From positions 1-7,565 of the forward strand of contig VSMY01000003.1 in the NCBI GenBank assembly GCA_009773995.1: DNA of 7,565 nt, read 5' to 3'. The DNA comes from Oscillibacter sp. GTDB lineage: Bacteria; Bacillota; Clostridia; Oscillospirales; Oscillospiraceae. This document shows, in pieces, positions 1-5,937 of this stretch. Under the pieces are notes generated by a model that saw nothing but the letters and a program-made list of their open reading frames with translations, ran no database searches and was not told the DNA's origin. The position numbers were made by a program, and so were the translations under genes. Position 1 is the stretch's first letter. Each line of letters begins with the position of its first letter.

Positions 1-437
1 GGGCCCACTACAGCCGCCTCCAGGGCTTCCTGGACACGCTGAAAGGCGAGGGAGATATCCAGCTCCTTCCCTTCCAGCCCTGTTTCGACCGGGACGACTA
101 CGCCCACGAGATCGCGCAGCACACGCTCCGGGAGTATCCCTCCCTGGCCTGCGTCTATATTACCTCCAATGGACAGCGGGGCGTCTGCCGGGCCGTGGAG
201 GACGAACGCCGCAAGGGCCGAGTCCGGGTGGTGGCCTATGACCTGAACGCGCCGAACCGCCGTCTTCTGCAAAGCGGAGACCTGAGCTTCGTGCTGGACC
301 AGGTGGCCCTGGAGCAGGGGCGGCAGCCCCTGCAAATTCTCTATAATTATCTGCTGAACGGCATAGCTCCGGAAAAAGAGCTGCTCTATACGGACATCCT
401 GATCCGCACAAAATACAACAGCGGGGATGAAATTTGA
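1..437 (+). CDS. LacI-family transcriptional regulator, C-terminal part (partial)
   Basis: Open frame from base 3 to the TGA at 435-437, giving 144 residues with no start in the window, so the gene begins upstream. The visible part matches the second half of the periplasmic-binding-like effector domain of LacI/GalR regulators. An RLQGFLDTL segment near the beginning corresponds to the usual R-x-x-GF-x-x-x-L helix. A central VYITSNGQRGVCRAVED segment fits the 'which individual is on duty' loop and following helix. Near the end, the GDLSFVLDQVALEQGRQ stretch matches the family's G-x-x-x-x-x-x-Q-x-x-x-x-QG signature. In the family this domain binds a sugar or related effector and controls an N-terminal DNA-binding domain, which lies outside the window. 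The bound ligand cannot be read from this fragment. It could regulate the sugar genes downstream or an operon to the left. A hairpin terminator right after the stop suggests its transcript ends here. The family call is fairly sure; the target is unknown. Confidence 0.82.
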   Translation, partial: AHYSRLQGFLDTLKGEGDIQLLPFQPCFDRDDYAHEIAQHTLREYPSLACVYITSNGQRGVCRAVEDERRKGRVRVVAYDLNAPNRRLLQSGDLSFVLDQVALEQGRQPLQILYNYLLNGIAPEKELLYTDILIRTKYNSGDEI

Positions 438-495
438 GACCCCGGCCCCGGTGGATCCGCCTCCCGCGGCGGCTCCGCCGGGGTCTTCCCTTTTT
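437..495 (+). terminator. Intrinsic terminator after the lacI-type gene
   Basis: A perfect 10-bp stem, AGACCCCGGC at 437-446 with GCCGGGGTCT at 477-486, starts at the last base of the upstream stop codon. The 30-base loop can fold a second small stem (CCGCC at 457-461 with GGCGG at 468-472). A pyrimidine-rich tail with five T at 491-495 follows. The T run is a few bases from the stem and interrupted by CCC, so termination strength is uncertain. Confidence 0.65.
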
Positions 496-515
496 CCCCG
501 GCAAAATGTACGACG

Positions 516-527
516 GGAATATATTCC
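516..527. promoter_or_regulatory. Perfect 12-bp palindrome, candidate operator
   Basis: GGAATATATTCC is a perfect inverted repeat five bases upstream of the candidate -35 box of the ROK/AGE operon. It is AT-rich in a GC-rich region and well placed for a dimeric regulator. RpiR-type and LacI-type regulators both bind palindromes, and both are encoded next to this site, but the sequence does not say which one binds. Confidence 0.45.
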
Positions 528-532
528 AGGGA

Positions 533-561
533 TTGAAAATTGGATAAATTTGTGATATCAT
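533..561 (+). promoter_or_regulatory. Candidate sigma-A promoter of the ROK-AGE-rpiR-yesL operon
   Basis: The -35 box TTGAAA (533-538) and -10 box TATCAT (556-561) are separated by exactly 17 bp. The TGA just before the -10 gives an extended -10 TGn motif. Transcription would begin near base 568, leaving a leader of about 67 bases before the ATG at 635. No other promoter is evident between the genes up to 4133, so this one probably serves all four. Confidence 0.7.
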
Positions 562-634
562 CCATTTGTTACCCTGCGAATACCATCCCCGGCGGCGTCC
601 CGCGACTTAGAACGAATGGATAAAGGAGAATATT

Positions 635-2017
635 ATGGATCGTTTCGGCATCAATGTGACGCTCAAGCACACGCCTACCCTGGACCCGGACTTTATCCCC
701 CTCATGCGGTTCAACCGCGCCTTCCTGGCCACGGCGAAAAAGCCCGTGGGCATCGCCGTGGAGCGGGCGGACGGCCAGATGGCCTCCTGCCGGACCTTCA
801 TTCACGGCACGCCGGACATGAAGGAAGCCGACTGCTACTACATCGAGCGCCTGGTGAAAACCATCCTCTGGATGAAGGGCGGCTTCAAGGTCTACGTCAG
901 CGGCGACGCGGGCGTCTGTGAGTACCTGAAATCCGTCTACTGCGCCGGAGGGCAGCAGGAGTTCGACTGGGACTACATGGCCAATGTCTTCGAGCACCCC
1001 TTCGAGATTGTACTGGTGGACGAAATTCCCGCCGCCAAGGACGACCCCAAGGCCATCGGCGGCCACATGGAGGGCTGCCGCATCGGCTTTGACGCCGGCG
1101 GGTCCGACCGGAAGGTCTCCGCCGTCGTCGACGGGGAAACCGTCTACTCCGAGGAGGTGGTCTGGTTCCCCAAGATCACCCCCGACCCGGACTATCACTA
1201 TGACGGCATCGTCTCCGCCCTGAAGTCCGCCGCGGAGCACATGCCCCGGGTGGACGCGGTGGGCGTCAGCTCCGCCGGGGTGTTCATCAACAACCGGACC
1301 ATGAACGCCTCCCTCTTCCTCAAGGTCCCCAAGGAGATCTACGACGAAAAGGTCAAGGACATCTACATCCGGGCCATTCACGACACCTTCGGAGACGTGC
1401 CCTACTGCGTCATCAACGACGGAGACGTGTCCGCCCTGGCGGGAGCCATGAGCCTGAACGACAACAGCGTCTTAGGCATCGCCATGGGCACCAGCGAGGC
1501 CGTTGGGTATGTGGATGAAGAGGGCCGGATCACCGGCTGGCTCAACGAACTGGCCTTCGTCCCCGTGGACGCCCAGCCGGACGCCATGCGGGACGAGTGG
1601 AGCGGCGACATCGGCTGCGGCGTGAAGTACTTCTCCCAGGACGGCGTCATCAAGCTGGCTCCCCGGGCGGGCATCGAGCTGGACGAGAGCGCCTCCCCCG
1701 CCGAGAAGCTGAAAGCCGTCCAGGCCCTCATGGCCGAGGACGACCCCCGGGCCGCCAAGGTCTACGAGTCCATCGGCGTGTACCTGGGCCACACCCTGGC
1801 CTATTACTTCGACTTGTACGGCTGCCGCCATGTGCTGCTGCTGGGCCGGGTCATGAGCGGCAAGGGCGGCGACCTGATCCTGGACACCGCCAAGAAGGTG
1901 CTGGCCGACGAGTACCCGGAGCTGGAGGGAAAGATTGTTCCCGAGCTGCCGGATGAGAAGTTCCGCCGGGTGGGCCAGTCCATGGCCGCCGCCAGCCTGC
2001 CGGAGATCAAGAAATAA
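635..2017 (+). CDS. ROK-family sugar kinase-like protein with N-terminal extension
   Basis: 460 residues. The ATG at 635 is chosen because AAAGGAG (622-628) sits six bases upstream; the ATG at 616 is out of frame. Residues from about 148 look like an ROK/ASKHA kinase fold. A phosphate-1 loop is at GFDAGGSDRK (151-160), a GVSSAGVF strand at 210-217, ND at 261-262 matches the ROK 'ND-x-N' segment with its catalytic Asp, and a phosphate-2-like GIAMGTSEAVG starts at 281. ROK kinases phosphorylate free sugars such as glucose, GlcNAc or ManNAc with ATP in the cytoplasm. Two things are unusual. About 150 residues precede the first kinase motif, making the protein much longer than the usual ~300. The zinc-binding C-x-C-G-x-x-G-C cluster is reduced to one Cys (C328, in GDIGCGVKYF). 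No winged helix is apparent, so it is not a typical ROK repressor. Being next to AGE suggests an amino-sugar kinase, but a sensor role is possible and activity is unproven. Confidence 0.75.
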   Translation: MDRFGINVTLKHTPTLDPDFIPLMRFNRAFLATAKKPVGIAVERADGQMASCRTFIHGTPDMKEADCYYIERLVKTILWMKGGFKVYVSGDAGVCEYLKSVYCAGGQQEFDWDYMANVFEHPFEIVLVDEIPAAKDDPKAIGGHMEGCRIGFDAGGSDRKVSAVVDGETVYSEEVVWFPKITPDPDYHYDGIVSALKSAAEHMPRVDAVGVSSAGVFINNRTMNASLFLKVPKEIYDEKVKDIYIRAIHDTFGDVPYCVINDGDVSALAGAMSLNDNSVLGIAMGTSEAVGYVDEEGRITGWLNELAFVPVDAQPDAMRDEWSGDIGCGVKYFSQDGVIKLAPRAGIELDESASPAEKLKAVQALMAEDDPRAAKVYESIGVYLGHTLAYYFDLYGCRHVLLLGRVMSGKGGDLILDTAKKVLADEYPELEGKIVPELPDEKFRRVGQSMAAASLPEIKK

Positions 2018-2032
2018 CAGGAGGGAACGCGT

Positions 2033-3235
2033 ATGGACCGGCAAAAACTGCTGGAGGCCCGGACCTGGGTCCGGGGAGAACTGGAGCGCTCCGCCAACTT
2101 CTGGCTGGAGCATGGTATGGACAAAGAGCACGGCGGCGTGTACACCTGCCTGGACCGGAAGGGCGAGATCTATTCCACCGACAAAAGCGTCTGGATGCAG
2201 GGCCGCTGCGGCTGGATCTTCGCGTTTTTGTGCCACAACTACGGCGCGCGGCAAGAATGGCTGGACGCGTCCAAAAGCTGCCTGGACTTCATGGAGGCCC
2301 ACTGCTTCAACCACGCGTGCGGCGACCGGATGTACTTTACCGTCACGGCGGAGGGAAAACCCCTGCGCCAGCGGCGCTATTACTTCTCCGAGGCGTTCTG
2401 CGCCATCGCCAACGCCGAGTACTACGGCGTGACGGGAGACAAGTCCCGCCTGGAGCGGGCCCGGCAGTGCTATGACCTCTACTGGGACCTGAGCCAGGGC
2501 AAGCCGGACCCCGTAGGCATGGGGCCCAAGACCATTCCCGAGACCCGGACGGGCCGGGCCTTCGGCACGCCCATGATCATCTTGAACGTCACCGGCGTGC
2601 TGCTGCGGACGGACCCGGAACGGAAAGCCCTCTATGAGGAGCGGGCCCAGAAATGCGTGGACGACATCTTTAAATACCATGTGAAGCCCGAACTGAAATG
2701 CACCCTGGAGAACGTGGACGTGGACGGAACCCCGAGGCTGTACTACACCGAGGGCCGCACCGTCAACCCCGGCCACGACATCGAGGGCGTGTGGTTCCTG
2801 CTGGAGCACGCCCAGCGGACCGGGGACAAGGCCCTCGTCCAAAAGGCGGCGGAGATGTTCGACTGGGCCATTGCCGCCGGGTGGGACCAGGAGTACGGCG
2901 GGCTGCTGTACTTCACCGATGCCTTGGGCAAGCCCCCGGAGGCTTACGAGCACGACATGAAGCTCTGGTGGCCCCACAACGAAATCCTGATTTCCTCCCT
3001 CATGCTGTACCGGGACACGCGGGAGGAGAAGTACCTGGACTGGTTCTACAAGACGCTGGACTACTGCAAGGCCCACTTTGCCGACCCGGAATATGGCGAG
3101 TGGTACGGCTACCTCCGCCGGGACGGCCTGCCCACGGAGCCCAGCACCAAGGGCAGCACCTTCAAGGGGCCCTTCCACCTGCCCCGGAGCATGATTCTGG
3201 CGGACAAGCTGATGGGGGAAATTCTCGGAGAGTAA
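2033..3235 (+). CDS. N-acylglucosamine 2-epimerase (AGE / renin-binding-protein family)
   Basis: 400 residues, the usual length for the family. AGGAGGG (2019-2025) lies seven bases before the ATG, and only 15 bases separate it from the ROK gene. AGE interconverts free N-acetylglucosamine and N-acetylmannosamine in the cytoplasm and uses an (alpha/alpha)6 barrel. Both family catalytic histidines appear in context: H248 in TVNPGHDIEGVWFLLE and H382 in FKGPFHLPR. KLWWPHNE (310-317) is the typical AGE version of the active-site motif and differs from the cellobiose 2-epimerase form. The AHFADPEYGEWYGYL segment near the C-terminus also matches AGE closely. No signal peptide or membrane segment is seen. 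Next to an ROK-type protein and an RpiR regulator, it probably channels ManNAc (from sialic acid or host glycans) to GlcNAc, or the reverse. No sialate lyase is in the window, so the origin of the substrate is inferred. Some related epimerases act on other sugars. Confidence 0.9.
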   Translation: MDRQKLLEARTWVRGELERSANFWLEHGMDKEHGGVYTCLDRKGEIYSTDKSVWMQGRCGWIFAFLCHNYGARQEWLDASKSCLDFMEAHCFNHACGDRMYFTVTAEGKPLRQRRYYFSEAFCAIANAEYYGVTGDKSRLERARQCYDLYWDLSQGKPDPVGMGPKTIPETRTGRAFGTPMIILNVTGVLLRTDPERKALYEERAQKCVDDIFKYHVKPELKCTLENVDVDGTPRLYYTEGRTVNPGHDIEGVWFLLEHAQRTGDKALVQKAAEMFDWAIAAGWDQEYGGLLYFTDALGKPPEAYEHDMKLWWPHNEILISSLMLYRDTREEKYLDWFYKTLDYCKAHFADPEYGEWYGYLRRDGLPTEPSTKGSTFKGPFHLPRSMILADKLMGEILGE

Positions 3236-3268
3236 GCGCGGACGCTGCATGACGAAAAGGAGACGCGG

Positions 3269-4123
3269 ATGGGCAAGGATATCATCGCACTGATGCTCCA
3301 GGAGTACGAGCGCTTCACCCGCTCGGAACGGAAAATCGCCGACTATGTCCTGGAGCACCAGGAGGAAACCCAGTATATCAGCATCACCGATTTGAGTTCC
3401 CAGTGCGGTGTGGCGGTGTCCACCGTGTCCCTGTTCTGCCGGAAATTAAAGCTGGCGGGATTCAACGACTTCAAGCTGGAGCTGGCCCGGGCGGCGCTGC
3501 CCGCCCGGGCGGTCTTTAGCGAGCCGGGGAGCGAAATCACGGAGGAGGACTCCGCCGCCGCCGTCATGGGCAAGGTGCTCTCCGCCGTCCAAGACGCGCT
3601 CAACAACGCCTATCACATGCTCTCGGAGCAGGAGATCATCCGGGCGGCGGACCTTCTGCGCCGGGCGGGCCAAGTGGTCTGCCTGGGCCAGGGGAATCAC
3701 TCGGTGGTAGCCCTGGCCGCCTGGGCCCAATTCTCCACCACCTCCCCCAAGTTCAAGACCATTCAGGACTCCCACATGCAGACGGTGGTCCTGTCCACCC
3801 TGTCGGAGGGGGACGCCGTGCTGTACTTCTCTTACTCCGGGGCCACCCACGAGCTGCTGGAGGCGGTGGAGGTCATCCGGGCCCGGGGAGCAAAGCTCAT
3901 CCTGGTGACCCGCTATCCCAACTCCCCCGCCAGCGCCTACGCCGACGCGGTACTCCTCTGCGGCCCCAACGAGCAGCCCTTCCAGTTTGGCTCCACCTCC
4001 GCCCTGATCGCCCAGCTCTATGTGGTGGAGGCGCTCCTCAGCGAGTTCATCCGCCGGAACCCGGAGGAGGCGGAGCAAAACCGCCGGTCCGTGGGCAAGG
4101 CGCTGACGCAGAAGTGCGTATAG
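3269..4123 (+). CDS. RpiR/MurR-family transcriptional regulator
   Basis: 284 residues, normal for the family. The start is supported by AAAAGGAG (3255-3262), six bases before the ATG. The N-terminal domain (about 1-75) is the RpiR-type helix-turn-helix. The conserved TRSERKIADYVLEH helix is at 17-30, then ISITDLSSQCGVAVSTVSLF with the recognition helix around 49-62. The C-terminal SIS domain (about 125-260) carries the phosphosugar loop SYSGATHE (188-195) and a second segment, FGSTSALIAQLYVVE, typical of RpiR SIS domains. Family members sense sugar phosphates, such as GlcNAc-6-P, ManNAc-6-P or MurNAc-6-P, and control the matching catabolic genes. It sits third in the operon, 33 bases after AGE, and most likely regulates that operon, perhaps at the palindrome upstream of the promoter at 533. 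The ligand and whether it represses or activates are not shown by the sequence. Confidence 0.9.
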   Translation: MGKDIIALMLQEYERFTRSERKIADYVLEHQEETQYISITDLSSQCGVAVSTVSLFCRKLKLAGFNDFKLELARAALPARAVFSEPGSEITEEDSAAAVMGKVLSAVQDALNNAYHMLSEQEIIRAADLLRRAGQVVCLGQGNHSVVALAAWAQFSTTSPKFKTIQDSHMQTVVLSTLSEGDAVLYFSYSGATHELLEAVEVIRARGAKLILVTRYPNSPASAYADAVLLCGPNEQPFQFGSTSALIAQLYVVEALLSEFIRRNPEEAEQNRRSVGKALTQKCV

Positions 4124-4132
4124 GAGACGGGC

Positions 4133-4777
4133 ATGGTCGAGTTCTTTAATCCTGAAAAGGGAATCTGGGTCTGGCTGAGCACCCTGGTGGACGTCCTCGG
4201 GCTGTCCATTTTCTGGGCGTGCCTGTGCCTCCCCGTGGTCACCATCGGGCCGGCCACGGCGGCGCTGTACTACACGGTGGTCAAGTGCGTCCGGGGACGG
4301 GAGAGCGGGGCCTTCGGGTATTTCTTTCGCTCCTTCCTGCAAAATTTCAAGGTCGGCCTGCTGGCGGGGCTCATTGTGATTCCCCTGGCCCTGCTGCTGT
4401 TCGGGGGGCATTTCATTGTCCGCTGGTATGGGACCCGCTGGGGAGGCTGGGCCTATGTGCTCTACGTGGCCTATTATTTTGCCCTCATCCTTCCGGCGGG
4501 GGTGCTGTGCTGGCTTTTCCCCCTGCTGGGGCGGTTTGATTACGGCGTGGGCGGCCTGTTCCGCACGGCTCTTCAGCTCACCGCCGCCCATCTGCCCAGC
4601 ACGGTGGTGGTGGTGCTGTTGACGGCTCAGACCGCCGTGTTCTGCATCGAAAAATGGTGGCCGGTGGTGTTTATGCCCGTCGCCGCCACGCTTCTGGCCT
4701 CGCTGTTTTTTGAGAAAATCTTTCAGCGCCACGCTCCGGAGCCCGCTCCGGAGGAATCGGAACGTCCGGAAGATTAA
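4133..4777 (+). CDS. YesL/DUF624-family integral membrane protein
   Basis: 214 residues. The ribosome site AGGAG (4122-4126) overlaps the stop codon of the rpiR-type gene, and only nine bases separate the genes, so the two are probably translationally coupled. About five hydrophobic segments are visible: roughly 14-34, 73-97, 106-131, 155-173 and 174-193. The family mark is LPVVTIGPATAALYYTVVK after the first segment, followed by the NFKVG stretch. The short tail after residue 197 is rich in Pro and Glu and should be soluble. The family is named for YesL, encoded in the B. subtilis yes pectin-fragment cluster, and often occurs beside carbohydrate ABC transporter genes. Its biochemical role is unknown; a helper role in uptake or membrane sensing is only a guess. 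No permease signature is seen, so it is unlikely to be the ABC permease itself. It is the last gene before the terminator. Confidence 0.82.
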   Translation: MVEFFNPEKGIWVWLSTLVDVLGLSIFWACLCLPVVTIGPATAALYYTVVKCVRGRESGAFGYFFRSFLQNFKVGLLAGLIVIPLALLLFGGHFIVRWYGTRWGGWAYVLYVAYYFALILPAGVLCWLFPLLGRFDYGVGGLFRTALQLTAAHLPSTVVVVLLTAQTAVFCIEKWWPVVFMPVAATLLASLFFEKIFQRHAPEPAPEESERPED

Positions 4778-4822
4778 GGGAATCCCGTCGTTCCTTCCCC
4801 GCCGCATACCTAGGATTCGTTT

Positions 4823-4856
4823 AAAAACGCCCCCGCCGGCAGGCGGGGGCGTTTTG
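4823..4856. terminator. Bidirectional intrinsic terminator between convergent operons
   Basis: A perfect 10-bp GC stem, CGCCCCCGCC (4828-4837) with GGCGGGGGCG (4842-4851), closes on a four-base loop. It is flanked by five A on the left and four T on the right, extending the pairing to 14 bp. Read on the + strand it ends the ROK-to-yesL operon; read on the - strand the five A become a T tract ending the araC-type transcript. It lies midway between the two converging stop codons. Confidence 0.92.
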
Positions 4857-4868
4857 CGCGATACGGCC

Positions 4869-5702
4869 TCATGAACGGTTCCGCCTCCGGTACTCCATAG
4901 GGCTGACGCCCTCCACCCGGCGGAAGCACTGGGAAAAGTAGCTCAGGGAGGAGAAGCCCAGAATCTGGGCGATGAGGGACAACGTGTGGTCCGTCTCCCG
5001 GAGGAGGAAACGGCTCTCCTCAATGCGGCGGGAGATCAGGTAGTTGATGGGGGACACGCCGAACTCCCGGCGGAAGGCGTGAGCCAGGTAGTACTTGTTC
5101 AGGTGGGCCAGCTGAGCCAATTGGTCCAGGCTCAGGTTCTCCTTAAAATGGTTGTCAATGTAGCGCCGGACCAGGGCGCACTCCCGGCTGGACCGGGCGC
5201 CGGAGGGCTCCCCCGAGAGGGCGGCGTCCTGCTGGCGGTTCAAGCGGATCAGCACCACCTCCAAAAGGCTCCGGCAGACCCGCTCATGGCCCGGCAGGGC
5301 CTCTTCCGCCTCCTGGAGCATCAGCCGGAGGCAGCCCATCAGCTCCTCCCAGCCGGTGTGAAGGTGGAGCAGGGCATAGCCCTCGGCCCCGGCCATGGTC
5401 TCCAGGCCCTCCACCCCCAGGACGGCGTACTCCAGGGGGCTGTCCAGCTGGCTGACCTCCGTGTGGGGCACGTTGGCGTTGACGATGACCGCGTCGTGGA
5501 TGGCCACGGGAAATTCCTCCCGCCGGGTGCGGAAGCGGCCGTGGCCCCCGGTGATGAAGAAGAGCTCCGCGCAGCCGTGGGTGTGGAGGCTGGAGTTCCA
5601 CTCGCTGCTGTACTGGTCCCGGGAGACATAGGCCAGCCTGGGGGACCCGCCGGGGACGGCGTTCTCCCGCTGGAAGGCGTATTGGCGCCGGCTCATGGAC
5701 AT
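4869..5702 (-). CDS. AraC-family transcriptional regulator with N-terminal cupin
   Basis: 277 residues. The N-terminal half carries a cupin-like effector domain: HTHGCAELFFITGG at 40-53 (H40, H42 and E46 fit the cupin pattern), with H80 in the later NVPHTEV segment. The C-terminal ~100 residues form the AraC/XylS DNA-binding domain with two helix-turn-helix units, SLDQLAQLAHLNKYYLAHAF (191-210) and the one around SLIAQILGFSSLSYFSQCF (242-260), each followed by a GVSP turn. Such proteins usually bind a sugar and activate adjacent catabolic or transport genes. The gene is divergent from the sugar-binding lipoprotein gene, which is therefore the likely target. The start is ambiguous: ATG codons at 5702 and 5696 (on the minus strand) both sit below the purine run GGAGGGAGGA (5712-5703). 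The first has GGAGG at five bases, the second AGGA at about six. The effector is not identifiable. Confidence 0.92.
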   Translation of the reverse strand: MSMSRRQYAFQRENAVPGGSPRLAYVSRDQYSSEWNSSLHTHGCAELFFITGGHGRFRTRREEFPVAIHDAVIVNANVPHTEVSQLDSPLEYAVLGVEGLETMAGAEGYALLHLHTGWEELMGCLRLMLQEAEEALPGHERVCRSLLEVVLIRLNRQQDAALSGEPSGARSSRECALVRRYIDNHFKENLSLDQLAQLAHLNKYYLAHAFRREFGVSPINYLISRRIEESRFLLRETDHTLSLIAQILGFSSLSYFSQCFRRVEGVSPMEYRRRNRS

Positions 5703-5710
5703 TCCTCCCT

Positions 5711-5747
5711 CCGGGGCGCAATTTTTTGAAAATTGGCAGCGCCCCGG
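5711..5747 (-). promoter_or_regulatory. Hairpin in the araC-type leader, touching the ribosome site
   Basis: In the minus-strand transcript, CCGGGGCGC (5747-5739) pairs perfectly with GCGCCCCGG (5719-5711). Inside it, AATTTT (5734-5729) pairs with AAAATT (5725-5720) across a three-base loop, with a four-base bulge on one side. The structure would start about three bases after the predicted transcription start, and it buries the first GG of the purine-rich ribosome site. It could limit translation, stabilise the RNA, or be a DNA operator instead. There is no T run after it, so it is not a terminator. Confidence 0.6.
5716..5726 (-). repeat. AAAARTTGCGC motif, copy 1 (araC leader)
   Basis: The minus strand reads AAAAATTGCGC, one mismatch from the other two copies. 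It lies in the leader just downstream of the predicted araC start and is in direct orientation with copy 2, 64 bp away (about six helical turns). Confidence 0.45.
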
Positions 5748-5756
5748 CCTGCCTCC

Positions 5757-5785
5757 ATTATACCGTCTTTGTCCCGGCGGCGCAA
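5757..5785 (-). promoter_or_regulatory. Candidate promoter of the araC-type gene
   Basis: On the minus strand, TTGCGC (5785-5780) and a perfect TATAAT (5762-5757) are separated by 17 bp. Transcription would start near 5750, giving a leader of roughly 48 bases. The -35 box is itself part of the repeated AAAAGTTGCGC motif, so a protein bound there would block the polymerase. Confidence 0.72.
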
Positions 5786-5819
5786 CTTTTGATAAAATAT
5801 TTTTCCTGTCCCGCCGGGA
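5772..5819. repeat. Inverted repeat flanking the araC -35 box
   Basis: TCCCGGCGG (5772-5780) and CCGCCGGGA (5811-5819) are perfect 9-bp inverted arms around a 30-base AT-rich spacer. The left arm occupies the -35/-10 spacer of the araC-type promoter. It may be a pair of operator half-sites; since it lies mostly upstream of the predicted start, an RNA hairpin role is less likely. Confidence 0.4.
5780..5790 (-). repeat. AAAARTTGCGC motif, copy 2 (over araC -35)
   Basis: The minus strand reads AAAAGTTGCGC, identical to copy 3 and including the whole -35 box of the araC-type promoter. The adjoining upstream bases (TTATC) partly resemble those before copy 3 (TATCTA). Confidence 0.5.
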
Positions 5820-5856
5820 TTTTGTCGAGGAGACGGAGAGCGGAGGGAGGGAATAT

Positions 5857-5875
5857 GCAAAATTATTAGTTTTGC
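5857..5875. repeat. Short inverted repeat GCAAAA-N7-TTTTGC
   Basis: GCAAAA (5857-5862) and TTTTGC (5870-5875) form a symmetric 19-bp site with a 7-base spacer in the middle of the divergent control region. Related units follow at 5910 (GCAAAA) and 5917 (GCAAAG). A dimeric regulator site is possible; no family can be assigned. Confidence 0.35.
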
Positions 5876-5937
5876 CTAAAGCGGAACCGGGTATCCTCCG
5901 AAAATTGGGGCAAAATGCAAAGAGAGCAAGATATCTA

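Noticed and set aside
616..634. ATG at 616 as start of the ROK-like gene
   Set aside because: It is out of frame with the kinase-like protein, and the AAAGGAG site points to the ATG at 635.
438..634. CcpA-type cre site or riboswitch in the region before the ROK operon
   Set aside because: No convincing cre consensus and no recognisable riboswitch fold. The leader after the predicted start is only about 67 bases.
1472..3358. 628-residue open frame on the minus strand across the ROK and AGE genes
   Set aside because: It is an antisense shadow produced by GC-rich third codon positions. It has low-complexity, Gly/Val/Leu/His-rich composition and no family motifs, while the + strand proteins are clearly conserved.
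3446..4807. 453-residue minus-strand open frame across the rpiR-type and yesL genes
   Set aside because: Antisense shadow with His/Gln/Gly-rich composition and no recognisable motif.
5842..5869. Tiny open frame (ATG CAA AAT TAT TAG at 5855-5869) after a purine-rich GGAGGGAGGG
   Set aside because: Four codons could be a leader peptide, but it lies upstream of the predicted + strand start (about 5995) and would not be transcribed from that promoter.
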